This document shows, in pieces, positions 1 through 9,605 of a stretch of 64,000 nucleotides of DNA. The DNA is from Lachnospiraceae bacterium (lineage in GTDB: Bacteria > Bacillota > Clostridia > Lachnospirales > Lachnospiraceae), in the NCBI GenBank assembly GCA_024696005.1, contig JAILHF010000055.1, forward strand, positions 49,459 to 113,458, given 5' to 3'. Under the pieces are notes generated by a model. That model was given only the letters and a program-made list of their open reading frames with translations. It searched no databases and was not told where the DNA came from. The translations under genes and the position numbers were made by a program. How positions within the stretch are numbered: the stretch's first letter is position 1; each line of letters begins with the position of its first letter.

Positions 1-45
1 GCGCGAGGAAATCTGGGAACTCCTAAAAAGTTAGACTTTACTATC

Positions 46-74
46 TTGCAAGCCGTTACAAAATGTTGTAGAAT
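46..74 (+). promoter_or_regulatory. sigma-A-type promoter TTGCAA-N17-TAGAAT
   Basis: TTGCAA 46-51, TAGAAT 69-74, upstream of the ORF at 117. Confidence 0.55.
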
Positions 75-116
75 AGTTAACGTAACTGTTGGAAATCTGA
101 ACGAGAGGTTTTACTT

Positions 117-1112
117 ATGGCAATGAGATTGATCACCAGATCGGATTTTGACGGGTTGGCCTGCGGCACGCTGCTCCTGGAAGCAGGTGTCATCGATCAC
201 TGGAAGTTTGTGCATCCGAAAGATCTTCAGGACGGTCTGATCGAGATCGACGAGAACGATTGCCTTGCAAACGTGCCTTTTGTGGAAGGCTGCGGCCTTT
301 GGTTTGACCATCATTCCAGTGAATTTGAGCGTAACGAGCTGGAGGGACGCTACAAGGGCGAGAGCCGCATCACCCCTTCCTGCGCACGCATCATTTACGA
401 ATATTACGGCGGGGAGGAGCGTTTCTCCCATTTTGACGATATGATGGTAGCGGTTGACAAGGTGGATTCGGGCAACCTGACCATCGACGAGATCCAGAAC
501 CCCGAGGGCTGGATCCTTGTGGGGCTTTTGATGGATCCCCGTACCGGCCTGGGGCGCTGGCGCAATTTCACCATCCCCAACTATCGCCTGATGGAAGTGC
601 TGATGGAAGCATGCCGTACTATGAACACGGAAGAGATCCTGGCTCTGCCGGACGTGCAGGAGAGGATCGAAGTCTATCATGAGCAGTCGGCGAAGTTCAA
701 AGAGATGGTAAACGCGCATACGAGAGTGGAGGGCGATGTGATCATCTCGGATCTGCGCGGCGTGGATCCCATCTATTCCGGGAACCGCTTCATGATCTAC
801 AGCATGTATCCCGAACAGAACATCTCGGTCTGGATCGTCAACGGCAAGGGCGGCCAGGGCTGTTCCTGCGCTACCGGTTACAGCATCTTAAACCGGAGCA
901 GCCACGTGGATGTGGGTGCGCTGATGCTGAAGTACGGCGGCGGCGGACACCGCAAGGTGGGTACCTGCCAGTTCACCAACGAGACGATGGACATCAACAT
1001 CCCCATGCTTCTCGACGATCTGGTACATTACGATGCGATCTTCCCGGACGGCGTGGTCGATGACAAGAAGAACAAGCCCGTCGGGGTCACGGTGATCAGC
1101 AACAAGGATTGA
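117..1112 (+). CDS. DHH-family phosphoesterase-like protein
   Basis: ORF 331 aa; N-terminal SDFDGLACG, WFDHHSSE and C-terminal GGGGHRKVGTCQF motifs typical of DHH/DHHA1 proteins. Confidence 0.75.
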   Translation: MAMRLITRSDFDGLACGTLLLEAGVIDHWKFVHPKDLQDGLIEIDENDCLANVPFVEGCGLWFDHHSSEFERNELEGRYKGESRITPSCARIIYEYYGGEERFSHFDDMMVAVDKVDSGNLTIDEIQNPEGWILVGLLMDPRTGLGRWRNFTIPNYRLMEVLMEACRTMNTEEILALPDVQERIEVYHEQSAKFKEMVNAHTRVEGDVIISDLRGVDPIYSGNRFMIYSMYPEQNISVWIVNGKGGQGCSCATGYSILNRSSHVDVGALMLKYGGGGHRKVGTCQFTNETMDINIPMLLDDLVHYDAIFPDGVVDDKKNKPVGVTVISNKD

Positions 1113-1138
1113 GGCCGGTACAGATACGAATAGAAAGC

Positions 1139-1167
1139 ACAGCGGGGTGGAAACGCTCCGCTGTTTT
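1139..1167 (+). terminator. intercistronic hairpin ACAGCGG/CCGCTGT followed by TTTT, between DHH gene and glnS
   Basis: 7-bp perfect stem with short T-run, 15 nt before the glnS start codon. Confidence 0.45.
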
Positions 1168-1181
1168 AAGGAGAAGAGGAC

Positions 1182-2858
1182 ATGGCGGAAGAGGAAGTAA
1201 AGGAATCAAGGAATTTTATCGAACAGGCCATTGACAAGGACCTGGCGGAAGGCGTTTATGACCACGTGCAGACGCGTTTTCCTCCGGAACCCAACGGATA
1301 TCTGCATATCGGCCATGCCAAGGCGATCCTGACAAATTACGGGATCGCGCAGGAATACGGCGGAAAGTTCAACATGCGTTTTGACGATACCAATCCGACC
1401 AAGGAAAAGCCGGAGTTTGTCGAAGCGATCAAGGAAGACGTGAAGTGGCTCGGCGCGGACTGGGAAGACCGTCTGTTCTTCGCATCCGATTATTTCGGCC
1501 AGATGTACGATGCGGCCGTAAAGCTGATCAAAAAGAACAAAGCCTATATCTCCACGCTCAGCGCGGATGAGATCCGTGAGACACGCGGGACCTTTGAAGA
1601 GCCCGGAAAGGAAGACCCGGGACGTGAGCGCAGCATAGAGGAAAACCTTGCCCTGTTCGAGAAGATGAAGAGCGGCGAGGTCCCCGACGGAGAGATGGTG
1701 CTGCGCGCCCGCATCGACATGGCTTCTCCCAACATGAACATGAGAGATCCCGTGATCTATCGTGTGGCGCACATGACGCATCATAATACGGGAGACCGCT
1801 GGTGCGTATATCCGATGTATGATTTCGCGCATCCCATCGAGGATGCGATCGAGGGGATCACGCATTCCCTCTGCACGCTGGAATTTGAAGATCACAGGCC
1901 TCTGTATGACTGGGTGGTGCGCGAGCTCGAATACCCGCATCCGCCCCGCCAGATCGAATTCGCCAAGATGTATCTGACCAATGTGGTGACCGGCAAGCGC
2001 TATATCAAGAAGCTGGTGGAAGACGGCATCGTGGACGGCTGGGACGATCCCAGGCTGGTTTCCATTTCCGCGCTTCGCCGCCGCGGCTACACGCCGGAAT
2101 CGATCCGCAGGTTTGTGGAGCTTTCCGGTCTTTCCAAGGCAAACTCCTCTTCGGACATGGCAATGCTCGAGTATTGCGTGCGCGAAGACCTGAAGCTGTC
2201 CCGGCCGCGCATGATGGCGGTACTGGATCCGGTCAAGCTGGTCATCGACAATTATCCCGAAGGACAGAGCGAGGAACTCGAAATCCCCAATAATCTGGAG
2301 AATGAGAGCCTGGGTGTGCGCAAAGTGCCTTTCGAGCGTGAGCTTTATATCGACCGCGAGGACTTCATGGAAGAGCCGCCGAAAAAGTATTACCGCCTGT
2401 ATCCCGGCAACGAGGTGCGTCTGATGAGCGCCTATTTCGTGACCTGCACGGGCTTTGAAAAGGATGAGAACGGAAACGTGACCGTTGTGCACTGCACCTA
2501 CGATCCCGCGACCAAACAGGGCGGTCCCGATCCCGGACGAAAGGTGAAGGGAACGATCCACTGGGTACCCGCTTCCTCGGCCCTCAAGGCGACGGTCCGT
2601 CTGTATGAGAACCTGGTTGATGAGGAAAAGGGTGTTTACGACGAGCAGGGAAATGTGAACGTCAATCCCGATTCGCTGAAGACTTTGACGGAATGCCGTC
2701 TGGAGCCGGCGCTTGCGGATGCAAAGGCCTTTGACAGCTTCCAGTTTGTGCGCCAGGGCTTCTTTGTAGCGGATTACAAGGATTCGAAGCCCGGAGCACC
2801 GGTCTTTAACCGCATTGTCGGGCTGAAATCTTCTTTTGTGCTTCCGAAGACGGAGTAA
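1182..2858 (+). CDS. glnS: glutaminyl-tRNA synthetase
   Basis: 558 aa; [27 protein letters not shown] and class I aaRS features characteristic of GlnRS. Confidence 0.93.
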   Translation: MAEEEVKESRNFIEQAIDKDLAEGVYDHVQTRFPPEPNGYLHIGHAKAILTNYGIAQEYGGKFNMRFDDTNPTKEKPEFVEAIKEDVKWLGADWEDRLFFASDYFGQMYDAAVKLIKKNKAYISTLSADEIRETRGTFEEPGKEDPGRERSIEENLALFEKMKSGEVPDGEMVLRARIDMASPNMNMRDPVIYRVAHMTHHNTGDRWCVYPMYDFAHPIEDAIEGITHSLCTLEFEDHRPLYDWVVRELEYPHPPRQIEFAKMYLTNVVTGKRYIKKLVEDGIVDGWDDPRLVSISALRRRGYTPESIRRFVELSGLSKANSSSDMAMLEYCVREDLKLSRPRMMAVLDPVKLVIDNYPEGQSEELEIPNNLENESLGVRKVPFERELYIDREDFMEEPPKKYYRLYPGNEVRLMSAYFVTCTGFEKDENGNVTVVHCTYDPATKQGGPDPGRKVKGTIHWVPASSALKATVRLYENLVDEEKGVYDEQGNVNVNPDSLKTLTECRLEPALADAKAFDSFQFVRQGFFVADYKDSKPGAPVFNRIVGLKSSFVLPKTE

Positions 2859-2867
2859 GGAGGACTT

Positions 2868-3725
2868 ATGGGATTACTGGACGGTTTGGAAAAATTCGGT
2901 TTCGGAGGACTGGATAAGGTAGACATCTACGAGGAAGCTCCGAAGGAAAAAAAGGAAGTGAAACCGGAAGTAAAGCCGGAGCATGTGGTCGAGGAGCGTG
3001 ATTTCCTGATCGACAAGGAGTACGAGTGCCATGTCTGCAACAGGAAGTTCAAGCAGCGCATCGTGCGTCCGAACCGGGCAAAGCTTGCCGGCCAGGACCG
3101 CGATCTGCGTCCCGTATACAACGGGATCGACACCCTGAAATACGATGTGATCCTCTGCCCCTACTGCGGCTATTCCGTGCTGCAGACCTTCTATGCGGCG
3201 CTGGCAAAACCGCACCGTCAGCTGATCAGGGAAAACATCAGCGCGAATTTCAAGCCTATGCCGGATAAGGTTCCCGAGGTGATCCGCTACGAGGAAGCCG
3301 CTACCCGCTACAAGCTGGCGCTTTTTAACGCAGTGGTCCGCCAGGGAAAGAGCAGCGAAAAGGCGATGATCTGCTTAAAGACCGGCTGGCTGATGCGGGG
3401 CTGGGCCGACAGTCTGGAAGGGAATACCGAAGAAGAGCAGGAGCGCATCTCCGACTGCAAGAAGCAGGAGCGGGAAAACCTGAAGAGCGCGCTGGAGGGC
3501 TTCATCAAGGCGCGTGCCACGGAGCAGGCTCCTTATGCGGGAATGAAGGAATCCACGCTGGATTACATCATCGGGGCACTTTGTGTGGAACTCAACGAGC
3601 GCCTGGAGGACGGCGCACGCATGCTGCAGACCGTGGCGATGTCTACCAGTGCGGGAGCCATTCAGAAGGAGCGCGCGCGTGAGATGCTTGAAGAGATCCG
3701 CAACCGCTTGAAGGCGGCGCAATGA
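2868..3725 (+). CDS. DUF2225-like protein with two zinc-ribbon CxxC pairs
   Basis: CHVCNRKF...CPYCGYS; 285 aa; overlaps next ORF by 4 bp. Confidence 0.7.
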   Translation: MGLLDGLEKFGFGGLDKVDIYEEAPKEKKEVKPEVKPEHVVEERDFLIDKEYECHVCNRKFKQRIVRPNRAKLAGQDRDLRPVYNGIDTLKYDVILCPYCGYSVLQTFYAALAKPHRQLIRENISANFKPMPDKVPEVIRYEEAATRYKLALFNAVVRQGKSSEKAMICLKTGWLMRGWADSLEGNTEEEQERISDCKKQERENLKSALEGFIKARATEQAPYAGMKESTLDYIIGALCVELNERLEDGARMLQTVAMSTSAGAIQKERAREMLEEIRNRLKAAQ

Positions 3726-4669
3726 TACGCCTCGAACGATACCGTTCGGAAAAGAGAGGGGAGTGGGATGTGTTTGTAAAACACGCCAGGAACTCCCTTT
3801 TTCTGTTTGAGCGCGATTACATGGATTATCACAGTGATCGTTTTTCGGATCACTCTCTCCTGTTTTATGAAGAAGATGAACTGCTGGCCGTGCTTCCGGC
3901 AAACGAGCGTGACGGGGAATTGCATTCCCATCAGGGACTGACCTTCGGAGGGCTTCTGATCGGGGAAAAGGCCAAGCAGCACAGCGTGAACGATTGTCTG
4001 GAAGCACTGGCCGGATACATGAAAGAGAACGGCCTGCACAGGCTTCATTATAAATGCGTTCCGCATGTCTTTCACCGGCAGCCGGCGGAAGAAGATCTTT
4101 ACACGCTCTTCCGGATGGGGGCCGTAACGGAAGCCGTGGCGGCTTCGACGGTCATTGACCTGAAGAACCCCTATAAGATGACAAAGGGCAGGAAGGCGCA
4201 GATCAGCCGTGCGCGCAGGGAAGGCGTGAGCATTCGCATTGCGGAGGAGAAGGAAGAGTACAGTCGCTTCATCGAGCTGGAGAACGCGGTGCTTTCGGAG
4301 CGGCACGATACCCGGGCCGTGCACAGCGCGGAGGAGCTCTTTCTGCTGCACAGCCGCTTCCCGGAGCAGATCCGGCTTTACGAGGCGCTTTACGGTGGAG
4401 AACTGATCGCGGGCTGTGTCGTCTATGTCAATCCGCAGACGCTGCATACCCAGTACATGGCGGCAAACGAGACCGCCAGGCAGCTGGGCGCGCTGGATCT
4501 TGCGGTGGCGGCCGTCATGGAGGACTATCGTGAGAGCCACGCTTTTCTGGATTTCGGGATCTCCACGGAGCGGGACGGGAAGGAACTGAACGGGGGACTG
4601 ATCGCACAGAAGGAGAGCTTCGGCGGCAGGACCAATGTTTATGTGCGGCTGGGATTGGAGATGGGCTGA
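3722..4669 (+). CDS. GNAT/FemAB-like acyltransferase
   Basis: 315 aa; LHRLHYKCVPHVFHRQPAEED and C-terminal LDFGISTERDGKELNGGLIAQKESFGGR acetyltransferase-like pattern. Confidence 0.6.
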   Translation: MIRLERYRSEKRGEWDVFVKHARNSLFLFERDYMDYHSDRFSDHSLLFYEEDELLAVLPANERDGELHSHQGLTFGGLLIGEKAKQHSVNDCLEALAGYMKENGLHRLHYKCVPHVFHRQPAEEDLYTLFRMGAVTEAVAASTVIDLKNPYKMTKGRKAQISRARREGVSIRIAEEKEEYSRFIELENAVLSERHDTRAVHSAEELFLLHSRFPEQIRLYEALYGGELIAGCVVYVNPQTLHTQYMAANETARQLGALDLAVAAVMEDYRESHAFLDFGISTERDGKELNGGLIAQKESFGGRTNVYVRLGLEMG

Positions 4670-5484
4670 TGGGAAAGATCCGGGCCAGCGTGCTGTTTGT
4701 ATTGTATGAGAATTTTGATGAGGCGGAGATCACTTTGCGCTCCCTGGCGGAGCAGCAATGCAGGGATGTGGAGCTGATCCTTTCCGATGACGGCTCTGCG
4801 GGCTATGACACTTCGCTTCTTGAAAAGGAGGCGGAGCGCCTGAAAGGCACTTTCGCGGAGGTGCGCGTCAACGTCAATGAAAAGAACATGGGCAGTGTGG
4901 CGCATTTTAACAGGCTCTTCGGGATCGCGAAAGGGGAGTACATCGTCTTCTGCAGCCCGGGGGACCGTTTTCCTACCCCCCATACGGTGGAGCGCATCGT
5001 AAGCCGGATGGAACGGGGGAAGGAGACGGTATTGACCGGCCGGCGGCGCGACATGTACGCCGACCACAGCAAGGTCCGCCCCTCGCTTCTTGTCGGAGCG
5101 GCTCTCAGGATCTGCCCGCGCTTACTCATGAATTACATGATCCGGCGCCGCAATCTGATCAGCTCCTGCTGCACGGCCTACAGCAAACGGCTCTTTGAAC
5201 GCTGCGGCATGCCGGACGAAGGATACCGGCTTCTGGACGATTTCCCCTATATCATCACGCTGCTGCAGAAAGGGGAGCGCATCGGCTTTACCCGCGAGAT
5301 CTTTCTGGAGCACAGCATCGGCGGCGGTGTCTCCACGGGAGAGTCGATCCACCCGCTCATATTGAAGGATCTGATCCGCATGCAGGAGCAGCTGGCCGCT
5401 CATCCCGAGGGGCTGTATGCATCCACGCGCCGCTATCTGGAGCGCGAGATCGCAAAAAGAAGAACGGAAGACGGGAGGGGATGA
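4669..5484 (+). CDS. family 2 glycosyltransferase
   Basis: 271 aa; ASVLFVLYENFDEAEITLRSLAEQ...ELILSDDGS GT-A fold N-terminus. Confidence 0.75.
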   Translation: MGKIRASVLFVLYENFDEAEITLRSLAEQQCRDVELILSDDGSAGYDTSLLEKEAERLKGTFAEVRVNVNEKNMGSVAHFNRLFGIAKGEYIVFCSPGDRFPTPHTVERIVSRMERGKETVLTGRRRDMYADHSKVRPSLLVGAALRICPRLLMNYMIRRRNLISSCCTAYSKRLFERCGMPDEGYRLLDDFPYIITLLQKGERIGFTREIFLEHSIGGGVSTGESIHPLILKDLIRMQEQLAAHPEGLYASTRRYLEREIAKRRTEDGRG

Positions 5485-5612
5485 AAATCCGCTCTTTTCT
5501 TTTTCGGGGATCTGTTGTAAAATATGTCTATGGATCATATCCGGATGCCGGAAGGGCTTGTGCAGTTTTCCGAGGGCCGGATGTGCGAAACGGAGAAAGG
5601 AGTTATAAGATC

Positions 5613-6002
5613 ATGGCAAAAAAATTTGGCGGTGTTTTGTTGTTCGGCCTGGCTGCCGGCGCTGCTGCTGCGGGCGTGTATCATTATCTTCAGAACAGAG
5701 AGAAAGAGTTGGCGGACATCGATGATTTCGACGATCTGGACAACATGGAAGAAGAGGAAAAGACGGAGCGCAGCTATGTGAATCTTGAAAATGTCAAGAC
5801 CTTTGCGACCGAGACCCTCGACAAGGCAAAGGAAGTGGCAAAGGATGCCTATGAAAAAGTGAGCCAGAAGGTTCAGGAAGTCATGGCAGACAAGAAGGAA
5901 GACGGGGAAGATCCGGTCGAGGTCGTCAAGGACGCAAAGGACGATGACGATTCCGACAGCGGGGAAGACTTCTTCAACGATTCCGACGATGCAAACAGCT
6001 GA
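5613..6002 (+). CDS. small acidic membrane-anchored protein (YtxH-like)
   Basis: in-frame ATG 5613 gives MAKKFGGVLLFGLAAGAAAAGVYHYL TM start, then an acidic helical tail; track ORF start 5481 is probably upstream of the true start. Confidence 0.55.
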   Translation: MAKKFGGVLLFGLAAGAAAAGVYHYLQNREKELADIDDFDDLDNMEEEEKTERSYVNLENVKTFATETLDKAKEVAKDAYEKVSQKVQEVMADKKEDGEDPVEVVKDAKDDDDSDSGEDFFNDSDDANS

Positions 6003-6024
6003 CACGGCGGCAATGACCGCCCCG

Positions 6025-6053
6025 AAAAGGCCGCAGTCCGCGGCCTTTTTCAT
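6025..6053 (+). terminator. rho-independent terminator
   Basis: AAAAGGCCGC-agtcc-GCGGCCTTTTT. Confidence 0.75.
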
Positions 6054-6109
6054 TTTTTTGCAAGGGGATACTGTAAATCGTCCGTAAAATATGCTATGAT
6101 AAGCCACGT

Positions 6110-6706
6110 ATGAACGAGAAATTTTATTCGCTGAAAAAAGAGAAGCAGGACAAGATGATCAACGGAGCCATGCAGGTTTTCGCGCAGTACGGATACCGGC
6201 ATTCCTCCACGGATGAGATGGTCCGTGTCTGCGGTGTGAGCAAGGGGCTGTGGTTCCATTATTTCGAGAACAAATCCGGTCTGTATTCTTTTGTGGCGAG
6301 CTACGGGCTCAAGTACGCCATGCTCGAGCTTTCCATGAAACCGGTCAGGAGCGGTACCGATTATTTTGAACTGCGTTATCATATAGAAGAATGCAAGATG
6401 GTCATGATGGAGAAGTATCCGTATCTCCCCCTGTTTCTGGGCAGCATCGTCCGGGAAGAGGATCCGGATGTGGAGGAACTGATCCGGGAGCCCCGGGCGA
6501 AGTACGCCGGTCAGCTTTCGGACATTATGATGCAGGCGGATTATTCCCTGCTCAGACGGCATGAGGACTATCTTCTGCTGATCGACATGCTGGATTATAC
6601 GCTGGAGGCTTTGCTGGCAGACGCCTACCGTTCCTCGGTATTCTCGGCGGGCCGCTATCTCATGGAAGTACGCAAGCACATCAGTGCGATGCAGAAGCTT
6701 CTCTGA
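6110..6706 (+). CDS. TetR-family transcriptional regulator
   Basis: N-terminal HTH: KMINGAMQVFAQYGYRHSSTDEMVRVCGVSKGLWFHYFENKSGLY. Confidence 0.85.
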   Translation: MNEKFYSLKKEKQDKMINGAMQVFAQYGYRHSSTDEMVRVCGVSKGLWFHYFENKSGLYSFVASYGLKYAMLELSMKPVRSGTDYFELRYHIEECKMVMMEKYPYLPLFLGSIVREEDPDVEELIREPRAKYAGQLSDIMMQADYSLLRRHEDYLLLIDMLDYTLEALLADAYRSSVFSAGRYLMEVRKHISAMQKLL

Positions 6707-6812
6707 TCCGCTGAAAACTTCAAAAAATAGTTTGCACCCAAAAGTCAAGTGTGATACAATCTCGTTTGATGTTCTTTTTGCTTATTTAATTAGGAAAGCG
6801 GGAGAGAGGAAA

Positions 6813-8048
6813 ATGACGGAAGTAGCGGTATTCGGATACGGCACCGTCGGCAGCGGTGTTGTGGAAGTGATCGAAAAGAATGCGGAACCGATCGCCTCCA
6901 GGGGCGAGGGACTGCATGTGAAGTATATCCTGGATCTGCGGGATTTCCCCGGGGATCCTTATGCGGACCGCGTGACGCATGACGCGGATGTGATCTACGG
7001 GGATCCGGAGATCAAGGTGATCTGCGAGACCATGGGCGGTGCGACCTTCGCTTATGATTATACCAAGAGGGCGCTTTCGGCCGGGATCAGCGTGTGCACT
7101 TCCAATAAGGAACTTGTCGAGCTGCACGGAGCGGAGCTTTACCGCCTCGCGAAGGAAAACAACTGCAGTTATCTTTTTGAAGCCAGCGTGGGAGGCGGGA
7201 TCCCTCTGATCCGCACCATCACGCAGGCGCTTACCGCAGAGCGGATCGAACGGATCTGCGGTATCTTAAACGGCACGACCAACTATATCCTGGACCGCAT
7301 GGAAAAGGCGGGGCTGGATTTTGCCACGGCGCTGAAGGAAGCCCAGGAGCTCGGCTATGCGGAGAAGGATCCCACGGCGGATATCGATGCCCATGATCCC
7401 TGCCGTAAGATCGCCATTCTGACCTCTCTTGTCAGCGGAAAGAAAACGGATTATTCCGACATCCCCATGGAAGGGATCCGAGACATCAGCCTTAACGACC
7501 TGGCCTATGCCTGGATGCTGGGCGGCACGGTGAAGCTGATCGCGATGAGCGAGTTTGACAAGGACGGCTGCCGCGCGATCGTGTCTCCGCGGGTGATAAA
7601 GAGGGACAATCCGCTTTTTGCGGTCAACAGTGTGTTCAACGCGGTCCTGATCCATTCCGACATGCTGGATGATTCCATGTATTACGGAAGAGGTGCCGGC
7701 AAGCTGGCAACGGCTTCTGCCGTCGTCGGGGACGCGATCGAATGCGCGCGGAATGCGGGCAGGACGATAGAATGTGGCTGGTCGGAGGAGAAGCTGGTGC
7801 TGGCGGATGCTTCGGGAATGAAGCAGAGCTATCTGCTGCGCCTGAAAAAAAGTGCCCTTCCGAAGCTGGAAGAGCGCATCGCTATCGAAGAAAAGCTCGA
7901 ACCCACGGAGGAGTTCCTGCGTGAGCACGGCCTGGATCCGAAGGATTTCGCGGACGAAATGGCTGTGGTGAGCGGCGAGATGAGCGAGAAAGAATGGAAG
8001 GAAAAAATAGCGGGTGTTGACGGAGTGATCCGTTATATCCGCATGTAA
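6813..8048 (+). CDS. hom: homoserine dehydrogenase
   Basis: MTEVAVFGYGTVGSGVVEV, GILNGTTNYILDRM; start corrected to 6813 from track 6684. Confidence 0.92.
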   Translation: MTEVAVFGYGTVGSGVVEVIEKNAEPIASRGEGLHVKYILDLRDFPGDPYADRVTHDADVIYGDPEIKVICETMGGATFAYDYTKRALSAGISVCTSNKELVELHGAELYRLAKENNCSYLFEASVGGGIPLIRTITQALTAERIERICGILNGTTNYILDRMEKAGLDFATALKEAQELGYAEKDPTADIDAHDPCRKIAILTSLVSGKKTDYSDIPMEGIRDISLNDLAYAWMLGGTVKLIAMSEFDKDGCRAIVSPRVIKRDNPLFAVNSVFNAVLIHSDMLDDSMYYGRGAGKLATASAVVGDAIECARNAGRTIECGWSEEKLVLADASGMKQSYLLRLKKSALPKLEERIAIEEKLEPTEEFLREHGLDPKDFADEMAVVSGEMSEKEWKEKIAGVDGVIRYIRM

Positions 8049-8061
8049 GGGGAGGAAGATT

Positions 8062-9270
8062 ATGCTGATCGTCAAGAAATTCGGCGGCACTTCCGTGGCC
8101 AACAAGGAAAGGATCCTGAATGTGGCCAGACGATGTGCGGACGAGTACAGGAAAGGAAATGATGTGGTGGTCGTGCTCTCTGCCATGGGAAAAATGACGG
8201 ACGAGCTGATCGAGATGGCACGGAACATCAATCCGGAGCCTTCGCGCCGTGAGATGGACATGCTTCTCACGACGGGTGAACAGACCAGCGTCGCGCTGGC
8301 AGCAATGGCGTTTGCAACGCTCGGGATCCCTGCGATCTCGCTGAATGCGTTCCAGGTTGCCATGCATACCACTTCGAACTATTCCAATGCGCGCCTGAAG
8401 CGCATCGACACCGAAAGGATCCGTCATGAGCTGGATCAGAAAAAGATCGTGCTGGTGACCGGTTTCCAGGGTGTCAACAAATACGGTGATTACACGACAC
8501 TCGGACGCGGCGGCTCCGATACAACGGCGGTTGCCCTTGCGGCGGCACTGAAAGCGGATGCCTGCGAGATCTATACGGATGTGGACGGCGTGTATACGGC
8601 GGATCCGCGCGTGGTGAAGAAAGCACGCAAGCTTTCCGAAATCACCTACGATGAGATGCTGGATCTGGCGACGCTGGGTGCGGGCGTGCTGCATAACCGC
8701 TCCGTGGAGCTGGCAAAGAAATACGGCGTGCAGCTGGTGGTCAGAAGCAGCCTTACCAATGAAGAAGGCACGGTAGTGAAGGAGGAAACGAAAGTGGAGA
8801 GAATGTTAGTTAGCGGTGTGGCAGCCGATAAGAATTGTGCCAAGATCTCTGTGGTGGGCCTGAGCGACAAGCCCGGTACCGCATTCAGACTGTTTGACGC
8901 TCTGGCGCAGGCAAACATCAACGTTGACATGATCCTGCAGAGCGTGGGACGCGATAACAGCCAGGACATCGCCTTTACCGTTGTCGGCGACTATGCGGAC
9001 GAGGCAATGAAGGTGATCGCGGACAACGAGTCCCGCCTGAAATACCAGAAGCTGGAGTGCGAAAAGGGCGTTGCAAAGGTATCTGTTGTGGGTGCCGGCA
9101 TGATGAGCAACCCCGGAGTGGCTGCCCGGATGTTTGAATGCCTCTACAATTCCAACATCAACATCAAGATGATCTCTACTTCCGAGATCCGCGTCACGGT
9201 TCTGATCGACGAGAAAGAAGTGGACAAGGCAATGAACGCCGCGCACGACATCTTCGGTCTCGAAGACTGA
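8062..9270 (+). CDS. aspartate kinase with C-terminal ACT domains
   Basis: MLIVKKFGGTSVANKERI, TTGEQTSVALAA, GRGGSDTTAVALA. Confidence 0.94.
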   Translation: MLIVKKFGGTSVANKERILNVARRCADEYRKGNDVVVVLSAMGKMTDELIEMARNINPEPSRREMDMLLTTGEQTSVALAAMAFATLGIPAISLNAFQVAMHTTSNYSNARLKRIDTERIRHELDQKKIVLVTGFQGVNKYGDYTTLGRGGSDTTAVALAAALKADACEIYTDVDGVYTADPRVVKKARKLSEITYDEMLDLATLGAGVLHNRSVELAKKYGVQLVVRSSLTNEEGTVVKEETKVERMLVSGVAADKNCAKISVVGLSDKPGTAFRLFDALAQANINVDMILQSVGRDNSQDIAFTVVGDYADEAMKVIADNESRLKYQKLECEKGVAKVSVVGAGMMSNPGVAARMFECLYNSNINIKMISTSEIRVTVLIDEKEVDKAMNAAHDIFGLED

Positions 9271-9307
9271 GATCGGCTGATCGAAATTCATAAAAAGGAT
9301 CCATCGG

Positions 9308-9335
9308 CAGCCCCCTGATCGGGGGCTGTTTTTTG
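9308..9335 (+). terminator. rho-independent terminator after aspartate kinase
   Basis: CAGCCCCC-tgatc-GGGGGCTG + T-run. Confidence 0.85.
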
Positions 9336-9605
9336 GTTTGCATAACTCTGCATATACCCCGGAAAACAGGCACAGTATCTTGTAGGGCAAAGGGACAAAA
9401 AAATACAATATATATGCGCATTTCCGCAGAACGCAAAATCCCGCTCCAAAGCGGGAAAAACTGTGAAAAGTTCACAAGATTTCATTGCCAATGGGGCGCT
9501 GCTATAGTAAAATAGTAACGATGGTTTCGTATGCTCTGACCGGAAAGCTTAAAGTCGGAGGATCGGACCTAAAACAGAAAAAACGATCATGAAAGGAGAA
9601 GAAAC

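Noticed and set aside
1139-1167. T-box-like GGGGTGG before glnS
   Set aside because: Leader too short (about 70 nt) and lacks the specifier stem and AGGGTGGNACCGCG core; simple hairpin terminator/attenuator preferred
6707-6812. Lysine riboswitch upstream of hom-aspartate kinase
   Set aside because: Intergenic region only about 100 nt and no lysine-riboswitch core seen; ordinary promoter-like TTGCAC...TACAAT
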